NCBI GenBank assembly: GCA_018402565.1
Contig: JAGYIQ010000003.1
Coordinates: forward strand, 62,001 to 126,000
Source: Pirellulaceae bacterium
GTDB lineage: Bacteria > Planctomycetota > Planctomycetia > Pirellulales > Pirellulaceae
Direction of reading: 5' to 3'
Length of the DNA: 64,000 nucleotides
The position numbers and the translations under genes are program-made. The notes below the pieces were generated by a model, which was not told the origin of the DNA, did no database searches, and saw only the letters and a program-made list of their open reading frames with translations. Within the stretch, counting starts at the first letter, position 1, and the number at the start of each line of letters is the position of its first letter. Positions 9,407-17,421 of this stretch are shown piece by piece.

Positions 9407-10255
9407 CTAACTCCAACGCTGGGCGTGGGCTTGCCGCAGGAACTGCAGCCCCTGGGTGGCCAGGTACTCTTCGTTGGGGAACATTCGCCGCCAGATCTTG
9501 GTGGCCGCCGAGATCTCGGGCAACGCCAAGCCGAACGCCTCAATCATCAACCAACCGTCGTAGCCGATCTCGCGCAAGGTATCAAAGGTCAAATCCCAGC
9601 GAATGTCGCCCTCGCCCGGCGTGCTGCGATCATTCTCCGAAATGTGGACATGGCACAAGACGTCGGCGCAATCCCGCAAGGCTTGCGCCGGTGACTTCTC
9701 TTCGATGTTGGCATGGAAGGTGTCGTACATCAAGCGGCAGTGAGGATGGTTGACCTCACGAACGAACCGCGCGCCGTCCGCGTGTGAATTGAGAAAGTAG
9801 CACTCGAAGCGATTGAGCGGCTCCACGCCCAACATCACACCGCCGCCCGCCGCATGTTCGGCAACTTGACGCATCGAATCCACCCCCCAGCCCCACTCGG
9901 CAGCGGACGGGCCACTGCCACTGAAGTGCCCGATCGCCGAATGGAACGGGCCGATCAAATGGGTGGCACCCATGGCCACGCAGCAATCCACCGCACGCTT
10001 GTTGCCGGCCACGCCCGCCGCTCGTACGGTGGCATCATCGCTGATGGGGTTGTCGTCGACGTTGCGGATCGTGACTGCCGTGCGAGCCAATCCCAGGTCA
10101 TCCAGTCTCTGGCCCCAACTGCTGTAATCCAGGTCGTAGTTGAACAGAGGGATCTCGACCCCGTCGTAACCCAGTTTTTTCAAGAGCTCCAGGGTCGGCA
10201 GCAGCCCCTCGTTCAGCTCGCCCGACCACAACAGCAGATTCATCCCAAACTTCAT
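9407..10255 (-). CDS. Sugar phosphate isomerase/epimerase (TIM-barrel, tagatose/psicose 3-epimerase-like)
   Basis: A 282-residue AP-endonuclease-2-type TIM barrel. The four expected metal ligands can be picked out: Glu in LGVEPLNRFE, Asp in RLMYDTFHANIEE, His in CHVHISENDR and Glu in GWLMIEAFG. The pattern matches D-tagatose/D-psicose 3-epimerases and related sugar epimerases, which use one divalent metal. The ATG at 10255 follows GGGAGAAG at ideal spacing, so the upstream extension of the frame is not used. It precedes trpC by 6 bases. The substrate cannot be predicted, since this family is widely expanded in planctomycetes with mostly unknown sugars. Confidence 0.85.
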   Translation of the reverse strand: MKFGMNLLLWSGELNEGLLPTLELLKKLGYDGVEIPLFNYDLDYSSWGQRLDDLGLARTAVTIRNVDDNPISDDATVRAAGVAGNKRAVDCCVAMGATHLIGPFHSAIGHFSGSGPSAAEWGWGVDSMRQVAEHAAGGGVMLGVEPLNRFECYFLNSHADGARFVREVNHPHCRLMYDTFHANIEEKSPAQALRDCADVLCHVHISENDRSTPGEGDIRWDLTFDTLREIGYDGWLMIEAFGLALPEISAATKIWRRMFPNEEYLATQGLQFLRQAHAQRWS

Positions 10256-10310
10256 ACGCTTCTCCCTACGCCGACGCAGTTTATTCGTCCACGGACGACC
10301 GACCGAGAGT

Positions 10311-10841
10311 TTAGCCGATTTCCCGCTCCTTGTCTGCAAACAGGGCGCGCGGCCGCCAAATTTGTTCCAGTTCGCACCGTTCTACAAACCGGGGGGCCGC
10401 ATTGGCTGCCGACTCCCAGGCGACCTCTCCCACACGAATATCGGCCACCGCCGCCGTGGGAAAGGGTTCCGCCCGCCCGCCGATCATGTCAACCAGAATC
10501 TCTAAGCCCGGGTTGTGCGCCAGCAGCAAGACGGTCTCGGTCGCCTCGTCTACCTGGCCGACCGCCCCCAAAAAATGCTGGGGACTGCCCGGATACAACC
10601 CATCGATCGTCCGACATTCCGGGGGATTGAGCCAGTGCGTGAGCAGGCGAGCCAACGTTTCTTGAGCGCGTACCGCGGGCGAGACCAAGATCAACTGCGG
10701 CACTGCCGTCCGTTGCCGGAGCCACTCCCCCATGGCTGCGGCAGCACGCCGCCCGCGCTCGTTCAACGGACGATCGGCGTCCGCTAAGTGCGGATGGTCC
10801 CAATCGGACTTGGCATGTCGCATCAGCAGTAAGCGTTTCAC
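10311..10841 (-). CDS. sixA: SixA-like histidine phosphatase
   Basis: A small (176-residue) single-domain histidine phosphatase. The catalytic RHG-type motif is LLLMRHAKSDW near the N-terminus, followed by ERGRRAA, LVSPAVRAQET and the second catalytic histidine in LLLAHNPGLE. The short length and RHAKSDW motif are typical of SixA-type phosphohistidine phosphatases. I place the start at GTG 10841, which has AAGGA about 8 bases upstream and lies only a few bases past the kinase stop (TGA at 10846-10848); an ATG at 10871 would overlap the kinase gene by 26 bases. The tight spacing suggests translational coupling to the Ser/Thr kinase. Its substrate is unknown. Confidence 0.85.
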   Translation of the reverse strand: MKRLLLMRHAKSDWDHPHLADADRPLNERGRRAAAAMGEWLRQRTAVPQLILVSPAVRAQETLARLLTHWLNPPECRTIDGLYPGSPQHFLGAVGQVDEATETVLLLAHNPGLEILVDMIGGRAEPFPTAAVADIRVGEVAWESAANAAPRFVERCELEQIWRPRALFADKEREIG

Positions 10842-10845
10842 GAAC

Positions 10846-12648
10846 TCATCGTCCTTCCGTCGACATGGCATTGATCTTGCGCAGCGGTTCGATCAGCGGC
10901 TCCGCCCATTTCTTATCGCCAAACAAGTCGATCAACGACTGACGAATCTGGGCCGCCTGCTCTGGATCAGTCGCCTGCAAACGCTCGGCCGCCTCCACCC
11001 GCAAGAGAATTTCTTGTGCTTTCGTTTCAACCTCCGGTCGCGCTTGCTCCCAGTACATGCGACGATAGACCTCGGCCGCCTCCAGGCACTCTTGGACTCG
11101 CTCCGATGCCGCTTCTCCTCCCGCGTTGTGGTAGGTGAGCAAGGTCTGTAAGCCGATCTCCTTGTCCCACTTGGACTCGTGGTCATCGGCGGTCCACTTG
11201 AGAAACTGCAGTTCCAAGTCCGTCAAGTCTCGCTTGTTCAGCGATGACTTCAGCGCCAAGGCGTTGCGATACTGAAAGGCCTTGGCCTTGGCCTTCAACG
11301 CCTCGGCTTCTTCGACCCGCGGATCGTCCGGATACAATCGCAAAAACGTGTCCAACGGTTTGAGCACCCCCATCGGTCGCTCCCGTCCGGGCTCGATCAT
11401 GGCCCACAGTTCATCCGCCGTACGCGGGCGAAACACTCGGTCGTACAGCAAATAGCCGCTAAACGACAGCATGATTAGCAACCCCAACGCCAAGAGCAAC
11501 GTGCCCCACGGCGAGGGCGCTTCGGTCGACTCCGACTCCGATTCGCTGCTCCGCACCGCCCGTTCGAAGAAGTCTTGCTGCCGAATCACGCGATTGGTCG
11601 GGGCCAGCGAAATGCCCGCAAAGTCCTCCTGCAAAGTCTCCCCCGCACCCGGTCGTCGAGGCTCGGCCGAGCCGGCTGCCGTCTGAGGCCGAGTCCCGCT
11701 GCGAGCGGAGCCAGCCGCCGGACCCCCGGAGCCCCCCCCATCGACCATGGTGGCCGCCGCCGGTCGAGGCGCCAGCGGAGAGGCCGCTGGTTCGTCCGCC
11801 AGCACCAAGTGCGTCTCCATCTCTGCCTGTTCCAACAGGATCTCGCGAATCTCGCTCAGCCGCGTGGCGACGCTCCGGGCCGAACGCAGCCGGTTTTCCG
11901 GCTGTTTCTTCAAGAGCTTTTGGATCAATAGGCCCAACGATTCGGGGGCATCGGGCGCCACCGCCGTCAACAGCGGGGCCTTGGTCGTCACGACCTTTTC
12001 CAGCGTTTTCTGCGGGGTCGGGCCGACGATCGGAGGTTTGCCCGTCGCCAGGGCAAACAGCACGGCCCCCAGGCTGTACAGATCGCTTTGAATCGTGGCT
12101 GGCTTGCCCATGGCCTGCTCAGGCGCCATGAACTCGGCCGTCCCCAACACGCCCGACATGGTCATCTGCTGCGTGCCAAATCGCTTGGCGATCCCGTAGT
12201 CGGCCAACTTGATCCGCCCGTCGCTGGCCTGAATGAGGTTGCCCGGCTTGAGGTCGCGGTGGATCACCCCCACGTTGTGTGAGTAATGCAGCCCTTCGCA
12301 GACCTGCAAGCCGATCTCCACCGTCTCCATATAAGTGAAGTGATGGCCGACCTTCTGCAAGGCATAGAGGCTCTTGCCGTCGACCAACTCCATGGCGAAG
12401 TAGAAAATTTCATCTTGCTTGCCAAAGCTTAATAATTGAACGATGTTGGGATGTTTCAGTTCCAACAGCGTTTCAACTTCTTCCTGGAACCGCTCGAGAA
12501 ACTGCGGATCCCCCGCCAAGTCCGGAGCCAAGATCTTGATCGCGACTTGTTCTCCGGTCTCCGGGTCCACGCCCCGATAGACCGTGCCCATGCCCCCTCG
12601 CCCGAGGATCTCTTCCAACAAGTACGGGCCCAGCTTCGCAGGTATCAT
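10846..12648 (-). CDS. Transmembrane Ser/Thr protein kinase
   Basis: A 600-residue PknB-type kinase. The N-terminal catalytic domain (about residues 8-270) has the glycine loop GRGGMGTVY (16-24), Lys38 in VAIKI, HRDLKPGN with Asp132, and LADYG with Asp150 in place of the common DFG. The APE motif is present as MAPEQ. A proline/alanine linker leads to one transmembrane helix (about 378-400, LLLALGLLIMLSFSGYLL) and a roughly 200-residue external helical domain without PASTA repeats. All catalytic residues are intact, so it should be active. It sits between the pilus motor genes and a SixA-like phosphatase whose start nearly touches its stop. Targets cannot be read from sequence. Confidence 0.92.
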   Translation of the reverse strand: MIPAKLGPYLLEEILGRGGMGTVYRGVDPETGEQVAIKILAPDLAGDPQFLERFQEEVETLLELKHPNIVQLLSFGKQDEIFYFAMELVDGKSLYALQKVGHHFTYMETVEIGLQVCEGLHYSHNVGVIHRDLKPGNLIQASDGRIKLADYGIAKRFGTQQMTMSGVLGTAEFMAPEQAMGKPATIQSDLYSLGAVLFALATGKPPIVGPTPQKTLEKVVTTKAPLLTAVAPDAPESLGLLIQKLLKKQPENRLRSARSVATRLSEIREILLEQAEMETHLVLADEPAASPLAPRPAAATMVDGGGSGGPAAGSARSGTRPQTAAGSAEPRRPGAGETLQEDFAGISLAPTNRVIRQQDFFERAVRSSESESESTEAPSPWGTLLLALGLLIMLSFSGYLLYDRVFRPRTADELWAMIEPGRERPMGVLKPLDTFLRLYPDDPRVEEAEALKAKAKAFQYRNALALKSSLNKRDLTDLELQFLKWTADDHESKWDKEIGLQTLLTYHNAGGEAASERVQECLEAAEVYRRMYWEQARPEVETKAQEILLRVEAAERLQATDPEQAAQIRQSLIDLFGDKKWAEPLIEPLRKINAMSTEGR

Positions 12649-12709
12649 GCCACGGTCATCCCAATTTGCACCGCTCGACGGTCACCGGCTTCCCGGTCTT
12701 GCCGCCAGC

Positions 12710-12747
12710 AAAAAAAACAGCCCGCTGGAGTTTCCTCCGCAGGCTGT
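12710..12747 (-). terminator. Rho-independent terminator after pilC/gspF
   Basis: Read on the minus strand, ACAGCCTGCGGAG and CTCCAGCGGGCTGT form a stem of about 13 pairs with one bulged A and a GAAA tetraloop, followed directly by eight T residues. It lies about 70 bases past the stop of the pilC/gspF gene and before the start of the kinase gene, so it should end the pilus-motor transcript and separate it from the kinase unit. Confidence 0.88.
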
Positions 12748-12819
12748 CGCACTCAATCTCGCTCCCCAGCCATGGCGCGGGCACACCGGCCCACGCCGAC
12801 CCGTTCGCTGCGGCAGCGA

Positions 12820-14229
12820 TCAACCACCGGTCTTGCTCGACAGTTCCGTGATCATGGTGATCAGCGGCATGAAGAGTGCCAACACGATGAACAGCACCAC
12901 GCCGCCCAAGAAGACGATCAACGCCGGTTCGATCAACTTCATCAAACCGTCGGTCAACGTCGTCACTTCTTCGTCGTAGTAGTCAGCGACCTTGTACATC
13001 ATGCGGTCCAATTCACCGGTCTCCTCGCCCACGTCGACCATATTGATCACCAAGTCTTCGATGACGGGCTTTTTATGGAACAGGTAGTAGATCGCGGCAC
13101 CCAACATCCCCAAACCACCTGCGGCCATCAACAGTTCGTTTTGGTACTCCTGATTGAAGAACAAAACGCACAATGGCGGCACCGCAAACATCGCCATCCA
13201 GAAGAAACAGGCCACTGGATGGAAACCGGGGAACGAATTTCGCTTCAACGGTTTGGCAATGCTCTCGCCTTCACGAATCGCATCGCTAACGCGGTGAAAC
13301 ACTTTCTCAAACATGGCATTGCCCGAGGTCTCACGGGTAATCGTCAGGCTCTCCAGAATAGGCACGCCCGAGGCCACCAAGGTACCGAGCGTTCGCGTGG
13401 TACGGGCCAGGTTGGCTTTCTCAGCCAACTTGCCGAACAGCGGCAACTTGAGGATGTACAAATGCCACCCCATCCGGCCCGCCTTGAAGCGGCAAACCAA
13501 GGCAATGAACATGATCACCGTGAAGGGAATCAGGGGGAACATGAACCACAATCGCGTGCAGGTCTCCGTCACGTCCACCAAGAGCGTCGTCACGAACGGC
13601 AAGTCCTTCATGCCGAACTCTTCGAACATCTTGAGAAACTGCGGTACGATGAACAAGATAATCGCCGCCAAAATACCAAAGGTCACCAAGATCACCATCG
13701 CCGGGTAAATCATGGCGCCGATGACTTTGTTCTTCAGTCGTTGCGAGCGTTCCTTGAACTCCGCCAGACGCTGCAAGATCGCTTCGAGGGCACCGCCGGC
13801 CTCGCCCGCTTTGATCATGTTCACATACAGGCGGTCGAACACCTTGGGACTCTTGGCCATGGCCTCCGACAGCGTCGACCCGCTCTCGATCTCCTCACAG
13901 ACATCGATCAGAGCGTTCTTGAGCCCCCCCGGTCGCGATTGGGCCTCCAAGATTTTGAGGCTGCGCAAAATCGGCAAACCGGCATCCTGCAAGATGGACA
14001 GCTGACGTGTGAACGTCACGATCTTCTTGCCGCCGGCCCCGCCGATGGCGAAGGTCTTGCGGTTGCGCCCACGCTTGGCCGCCGCCTTGGCCTTTTGCAC
14101 GCTGATCTTGGTGACGTAGTAGCCCATCGACCGGATCGTGGCTTGCGCCTCATCCTGGTTGGTCGCGTCGATAACGTCCCGAATGGCCTGGCCCTGGGCA
14201 TCCAAAGCTTCAAATTGATAAGTAGGCAT
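12820..14229 (-). CDS. pilC: Type IV pilus/type II secretion inner-membrane platform protein (PilC/GspF)
   Basis: A 469-residue GspF-family membrane protein. It starts MPTYQFEALDAQG, followed by the typical conserved segments FTRQLSILQDAGLPILRSL in the first cytoplasmic domain and ARTTRTLGTLVASGVPILES in the second, each followed by helices (about residues 170-230 and 415-455). The two repeated GspF domains anchor the assembly ATPase. It is the last gene of a four-gene minus-strand run with pilB, pilT and a second pilB-like ATPase, followed by a clear terminator. The family does not by itself distinguish pilus from secretion use; a pilT in the same run favours a retractile pilus. An insert around residues 275-345 makes it longer than the usual 400 residues. 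Confidence 0.93.
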   Translation of the reverse strand: MPTYQFEALDAQGQAIRDVIDATNQDEAQATIRSMGYYVTKISVQKAKAAAKRGRNRKTFAIGGAGGKKIVTFTRQLSILQDAGLPILRSLKILEAQSRPGGLKNALIDVCEEIESGSTLSEAMAKSPKVFDRLYVNMIKAGEAGGALEAILQRLAEFKERSQRLKNKVIGAMIYPAMVILVTFGILAAIILFIVPQFLKMFEEFGMKDLPFVTTLLVDVTETCTRLWFMFPLIPFTVIMFIALVCRFKAGRMGWHLYILKLPLFGKLAEKANLARTTRTLGTLVASGVPILESLTITRETSGNAMFEKVFHRVSDAIREGESIAKPLKRNSFPGFHPVACFFWMAMFAVPPLCVLFFNQEYQNELLMAAGGLGMLGAAIYYLFHKKPVIEDLVINMVDVGEETGELDRMMYKVADYYDEEVTTLTDGLMKLIEPALIVFLGGVVLFIVLALFMPLITMITELSSKTGG

Positions 14230-14336
14230 CGCACTGTTCCAATAGGATTAGGGGTTCCAACAGGAGTAGGGATTCACCGTCGCCCTAAATTCTAACGTCC
14301 TCGCCCCTTTTTTGCACTGCTAATTTCCGTTTTTTT

Positions 14337-16055
14337 CTAGGCATCCATGATGGTTTCGCGGATCACCTCGTCGGCCGTCGTCAGGCCCTGATAGAGGAAG
14401 TCCATGCCGATGTCCCGCAGCGGCCGCATCCCGTGCTTCTTGGCGCATTTCCGCAGCCTGTCGGCCGACGCCCCCTCCATGATCAGCTCCCGCAGTTCGT
14501 CATTCAGGATCATCAGCTCAAACAGCCCGATACGGCCCTTAAATCCCGTCCCGTTGCAGGCGTTACAGCCCGCCCCGCGGAACACCTGCCGCCCCTGCAG
14601 ATCCTCCGGCTTCAGCTCCAGTTCCCACAGTTGCAGCTCGGTCAAATCCACCGGCTCCCGACACTCGGTGCAAATCCGCCGGACCAGCCGCTGTGCCAGG
14701 ATCGCCTCCACCGTGGCGGTGATCATGAACGGGGGCACGCCCATGTCTTTCAACCGCGTGATCGTCGAGGGCGCGTCGTTGGTGTGCAAGGTGCTGAACA
14801 CGGTGTGGCCGGTCAGCGAGGCCTGAATCGCGATTTCGGCCGTCTCCAAGTCGCGGATCTCGCCCACCAATATCTTGTCGGGATCCTGCCGCAAAATGGC
14901 CCGCAAGCAAGAGGCAAAAGTCACGCCGATGTCGTGATCGATCGGGATCTGCACGATCCCCTCAATGTCGTATTCGACCGGATCCTCCGTCGTGATCAGC
15001 TTGTCCTCGATCGTATTCAACTCACTCAAGGCAGAATACAACGTCGTCGTCTTGCCCGACCCCGTGGGACCCGTCACCAAGATAATGCCGTTGGGCTTGC
15101 CCATCACCTTGCGGAACTCGGTCAAGGTCTGCTCGTTCATCCCCACTTTGGTCAAGTCCAAGGACACGACCGATCGGTCCAAAACCCGCATCACGACGCT
15201 CTCACCAAACAACGTCGGCAATACGCTGACCCGCAAGTCCACCGGGTGACCACCGACCGTCAATTCGATGCGACCGTCCTGCGGCAACCGCCGCTCGGCA
15301 ATGTCCAAGTTGGCCATCACTTTAACCCGTGTCGTGATGGCGAAGGCCAAGTGACGCGGCGGGGGCACCATTTCGTACAACACGCCGTCCGCCTTGATGC
15401 GGATGCGGAACTCGTCTTCAAACGGCTCCAAGTGAATGTCGCTGGCATGGTCCTTGATCGCCAACAACAACACCATGTTCAGCAGCTTGCGAACCGGCGC
15501 ACTCTCCACCAACTCATTGACGTCCGTCAAGTTGATCGGGCCACCCCCCGACAATTCTTCGACCGCCTTCTTCAGGTCGTTGTCCGAGTTCAGCTCCGCG
15601 ATGATCTTGTCCATGCTCTCAATGTCTTCATTGAAGAACTTGTCCAAGGTTTTCTTGATCTGCGCTTCACTGCTGACGACCAAATGGATCTCGTAGCCCA
15701 AGAACCGCCGCAGTTCGTCTCGAATATTCAAGTTCTGCGGATCGCAGGTGGATACCACCAAGGTGTTGCCATCCAACTGCAAGGGAATCACGCGATACAT
15801 TTGTGCCATCGCGTCAGTCACCAAATTCTTGACCTCCGGCTTCAGCACCAAGCCTTCCAAGTCAAACGTCTTGAGCCGGAACTGCTCGGCCAACGCACTG
15901 ACCAACTGCTCCTCTTCCACCAACCCCATGTCCCGCGCGATGTTGCCCAGCAACTGGCCAGGATGTTGGGCCTGCTCCTCGAGCAACATCTCCAACTGGT
16001 CGTCGGTGATGTATCCCAAGTCGACGAAAATCTGACCAATGCGACGTACCGCCAT
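14337..16055 (-). CDS. pilB: Type IV pilus/type II secretion assembly ATPase (PilB/GspE)
   Basis: A 572-residue secretion ATPase. The N-terminal GspE/MshEN domain occupies about residues 5-150. The ATPase core has SDIHLEPFE, the Walker A loop GPTGSGKT (329-336), the Asp box ITTEDPVEYD, Walker B LVGEIRDLETAEIA and the His box TGHTVFSTLHTNDA. The zinc-binding tetracysteine module is present (CTEC and CNAC pairs). This powers pilin or pseudopilin polymerisation through PilC/GspF, encoded about 100 bases downstream. It is one of two such ATPases in this cluster; the other lies at 17422-19158. Confidence 0.94.
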   Translation of the reverse strand: MAVRRIGQIFVDLGYITDDQLEMLLEEQAQHPGQLLGNIARDMGLVEEEQLVSALAEQFRLKTFDLEGLVLKPEVKNLVTDAMAQMYRVIPLQLDGNTLVVSTCDPQNLNIRDELRRFLGYEIHLVVSSEAQIKKTLDKFFNEDIESMDKIIAELNSDNDLKKAVEELSGGGPINLTDVNELVESAPVRKLLNMVLLLAIKDHASDIHLEPFEDEFRIRIKADGVLYEMVPPPRHLAFAITTRVKVMANLDIAERRLPQDGRIELTVGGHPVDLRVSVLPTLFGESVVMRVLDRSVVSLDLTKVGMNEQTLTEFRKVMGKPNGIILVTGPTGSGKTTTLYSALSELNTIEDKLITTEDPVEYDIEGIVQIPIDHDIGVTFASCLRAILRQDPDKILVGEIRDLETAEIAIQASLTGHTVFSTLHTNDAPSTITRLKDMGVPPFMITATVEAILAQRLVRRICTECREPVDLTELQLWELELKPEDLQGRQVFRGAGCNACNGTGFKGRIGLFELMILNDELRELIMEGASADRLRKCAKKHGMRPLRDIGMDFLYQGLTTADEVIRETIMDA

Positions 16056-16152
16056 GCCAACTCAATCCTCGTGAAACCCAAACTTCAATTGATCCCCACC
16101 CCACATTCACCGACCCCATCTCCGCGTCGACCCCGTCTCCGCGTCGACCTGG

Positions 16153-17250
16153 CTAGCCCGGTGCGCCGGCACCTTCGTCCATCATACGCCGAGCATTGGC
16201 GATCCGCCGCGCCAACGAGTCCGGGTCCTGGGCCTTGCCCAAGGCGTCCTCCATCGTCACGTTCCGCTCGATCCAGTGATTGAACAAGGAGTCGTCCATC
16301 AGCTGCATACCAAACTTCGAGCCGGTTTGGATGGCCGAGTTGATGCGGAACGTCTTGTTCTCGCGAATCAGGTTGGCCACCGCCGGCGTCACGATCAACG
16401 ACTCGTAGGCGGCCACACGTCCCCCGCCGATCTTGGGCAGCAGGGTCTGTGCCAACACACCCAACAGCGCGGTCGACAACTGCGTTCGAATCTGGTCCTG
16501 CAAGTTGCCCGGGAAGGCATCGATCATACGGTTGACCGTGCCCTGGGCACTGTTGGTGTGCAACGTCCCAAACACCACGTGACCCGTCTCCGCCGCCGTG
16601 ATCGCCGCTTCAATCGTCTCCAAGTCCCGCATTTCACCCACCAGAATCACGTCGGGATCCTGACGCAACGCGCGACGAATTGCCTCCGAAAAACTCGGGA
16701 CGTCCACTCCCACTTCGCGTTGATTGACCGTCGACTTTTTGTGATAATGAAAAAATTCGATCGGATCTTCAATCGTGATGATGTGGTGGTCAACCGTCTC
16801 GTTGAGGAAATTCACCAGACTGGCCAACGTGGTACTCTTGCCCGAACCCGTCGGGCCCGTGACCAAGAACAAGCCCCGCGGGCGCATGACCAATTTCTTC
16901 AAGACGTCCGGCAAACCCAACTGCTCGGGTGTCAGCATCGAGGTGGGAATCTGACGCAGCACCATCGAGATGTTGCCGCGTTGCTTAAAAATCGACACGC
17001 GAAAGCGAGCCTTGTCGCCGAAGGCAAAACCAAAGTCCGAGCTACCGGCCTCCTGCAGTTCCCGCTGGCAACGATCCGGCGAAATACTCTTCATCAAGGC
17101 GACGGTATCTTCCGGCTCCAAGACCTTGGTCTCGAGCTTCCGCAAGCGACCATGCAAACGAAACACGGGCGGTTGACCCACCGTGATGTGGATGTCGCTG
17201 GCGCCTTGCTTCACGCAAGCTTCCAATAGTTTGTCAATTAACACTGCCAT
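16153..17250 (-). CDS. pilT: Twitching motility retraction ATPase
   Basis: A 365-residue PilT-family ATPase that depolymerises type IV pili. It has GASDIHITVG near the N-terminus, Walker A GPTGSGKSTT, the Asp box ITIEDPIEF, Walker B VILVGEMRDLETIEAAI, the His box TGHVVFGTLHTNSA, and the PilT-type AIRRALRQDPDV segment; no tetracysteine zinc module, as expected for PilT. The ATG at 17250 has AGGTG 9 bases upstream, which I favour over an in-frame GTG at 17262. It lies between the two PilB-type ATPase genes, and its presence argues that the cluster builds a retractable pilus and not only a secretion pseudopilus. Confidence 0.94.
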   Translation of the reverse strand: MAVLIDKLLEACVKQGASDIHITVGQPPVFRLHGRLRKLETKVLEPEDTVALMKSISPDRCQRELQEAGSSDFGFAFGDKARFRVSIFKQRGNISMVLRQIPTSMLTPEQLGLPDVLKKLVMRPRGLFLVTGPTGSGKSTTLASLVNFLNETVDHHIITIEDPIEFFHYHKKSTVNQREVGVDVPSFSEAIRRALRQDPDVILVGEMRDLETIEAAITAAETGHVVFGTLHTNSAQGTVNRMIDAFPGNLQDQIRTQLSTALLGVLAQTLLPKIGGGRVAAYESLIVTPAVANLIRENKTFRINSAIQTGSKFGMQLMDDSLFNHWIERNVTMEDALGKAQDPDSLARRIANARRMMDEGAGAPG

Positions 17251-17421
17251 GTTGTGCGGCACCTATCTCTGCTAAAAACTGACACTCATCCGATCGACCA
17301 ACCGGTAGCCGATCACCTGCCAACCCCATGTTTCTCAAGTCCGAATCCCAACGCCTAGAGCCCGACATCCCCGCATTGGCCCTTGGTGCTCCACGGTCCT
17401 TGGGTTTCCATGGCCCTTACC

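Noticed and set aside
12436-14295. Long plus-strand open frame (619 codons) opposite pilC
   Set aside because: Translation is rich in His/Arg/Gln/Asp in the manner of antisense frames of GC-rich genes, with no family motif. The minus-strand PilC is unmistakable.
14433-16283. Long plus-strand open frame opposite pilB
   Set aside because: Shadow frame of the PilB gene; composition is that of antisense sequence.
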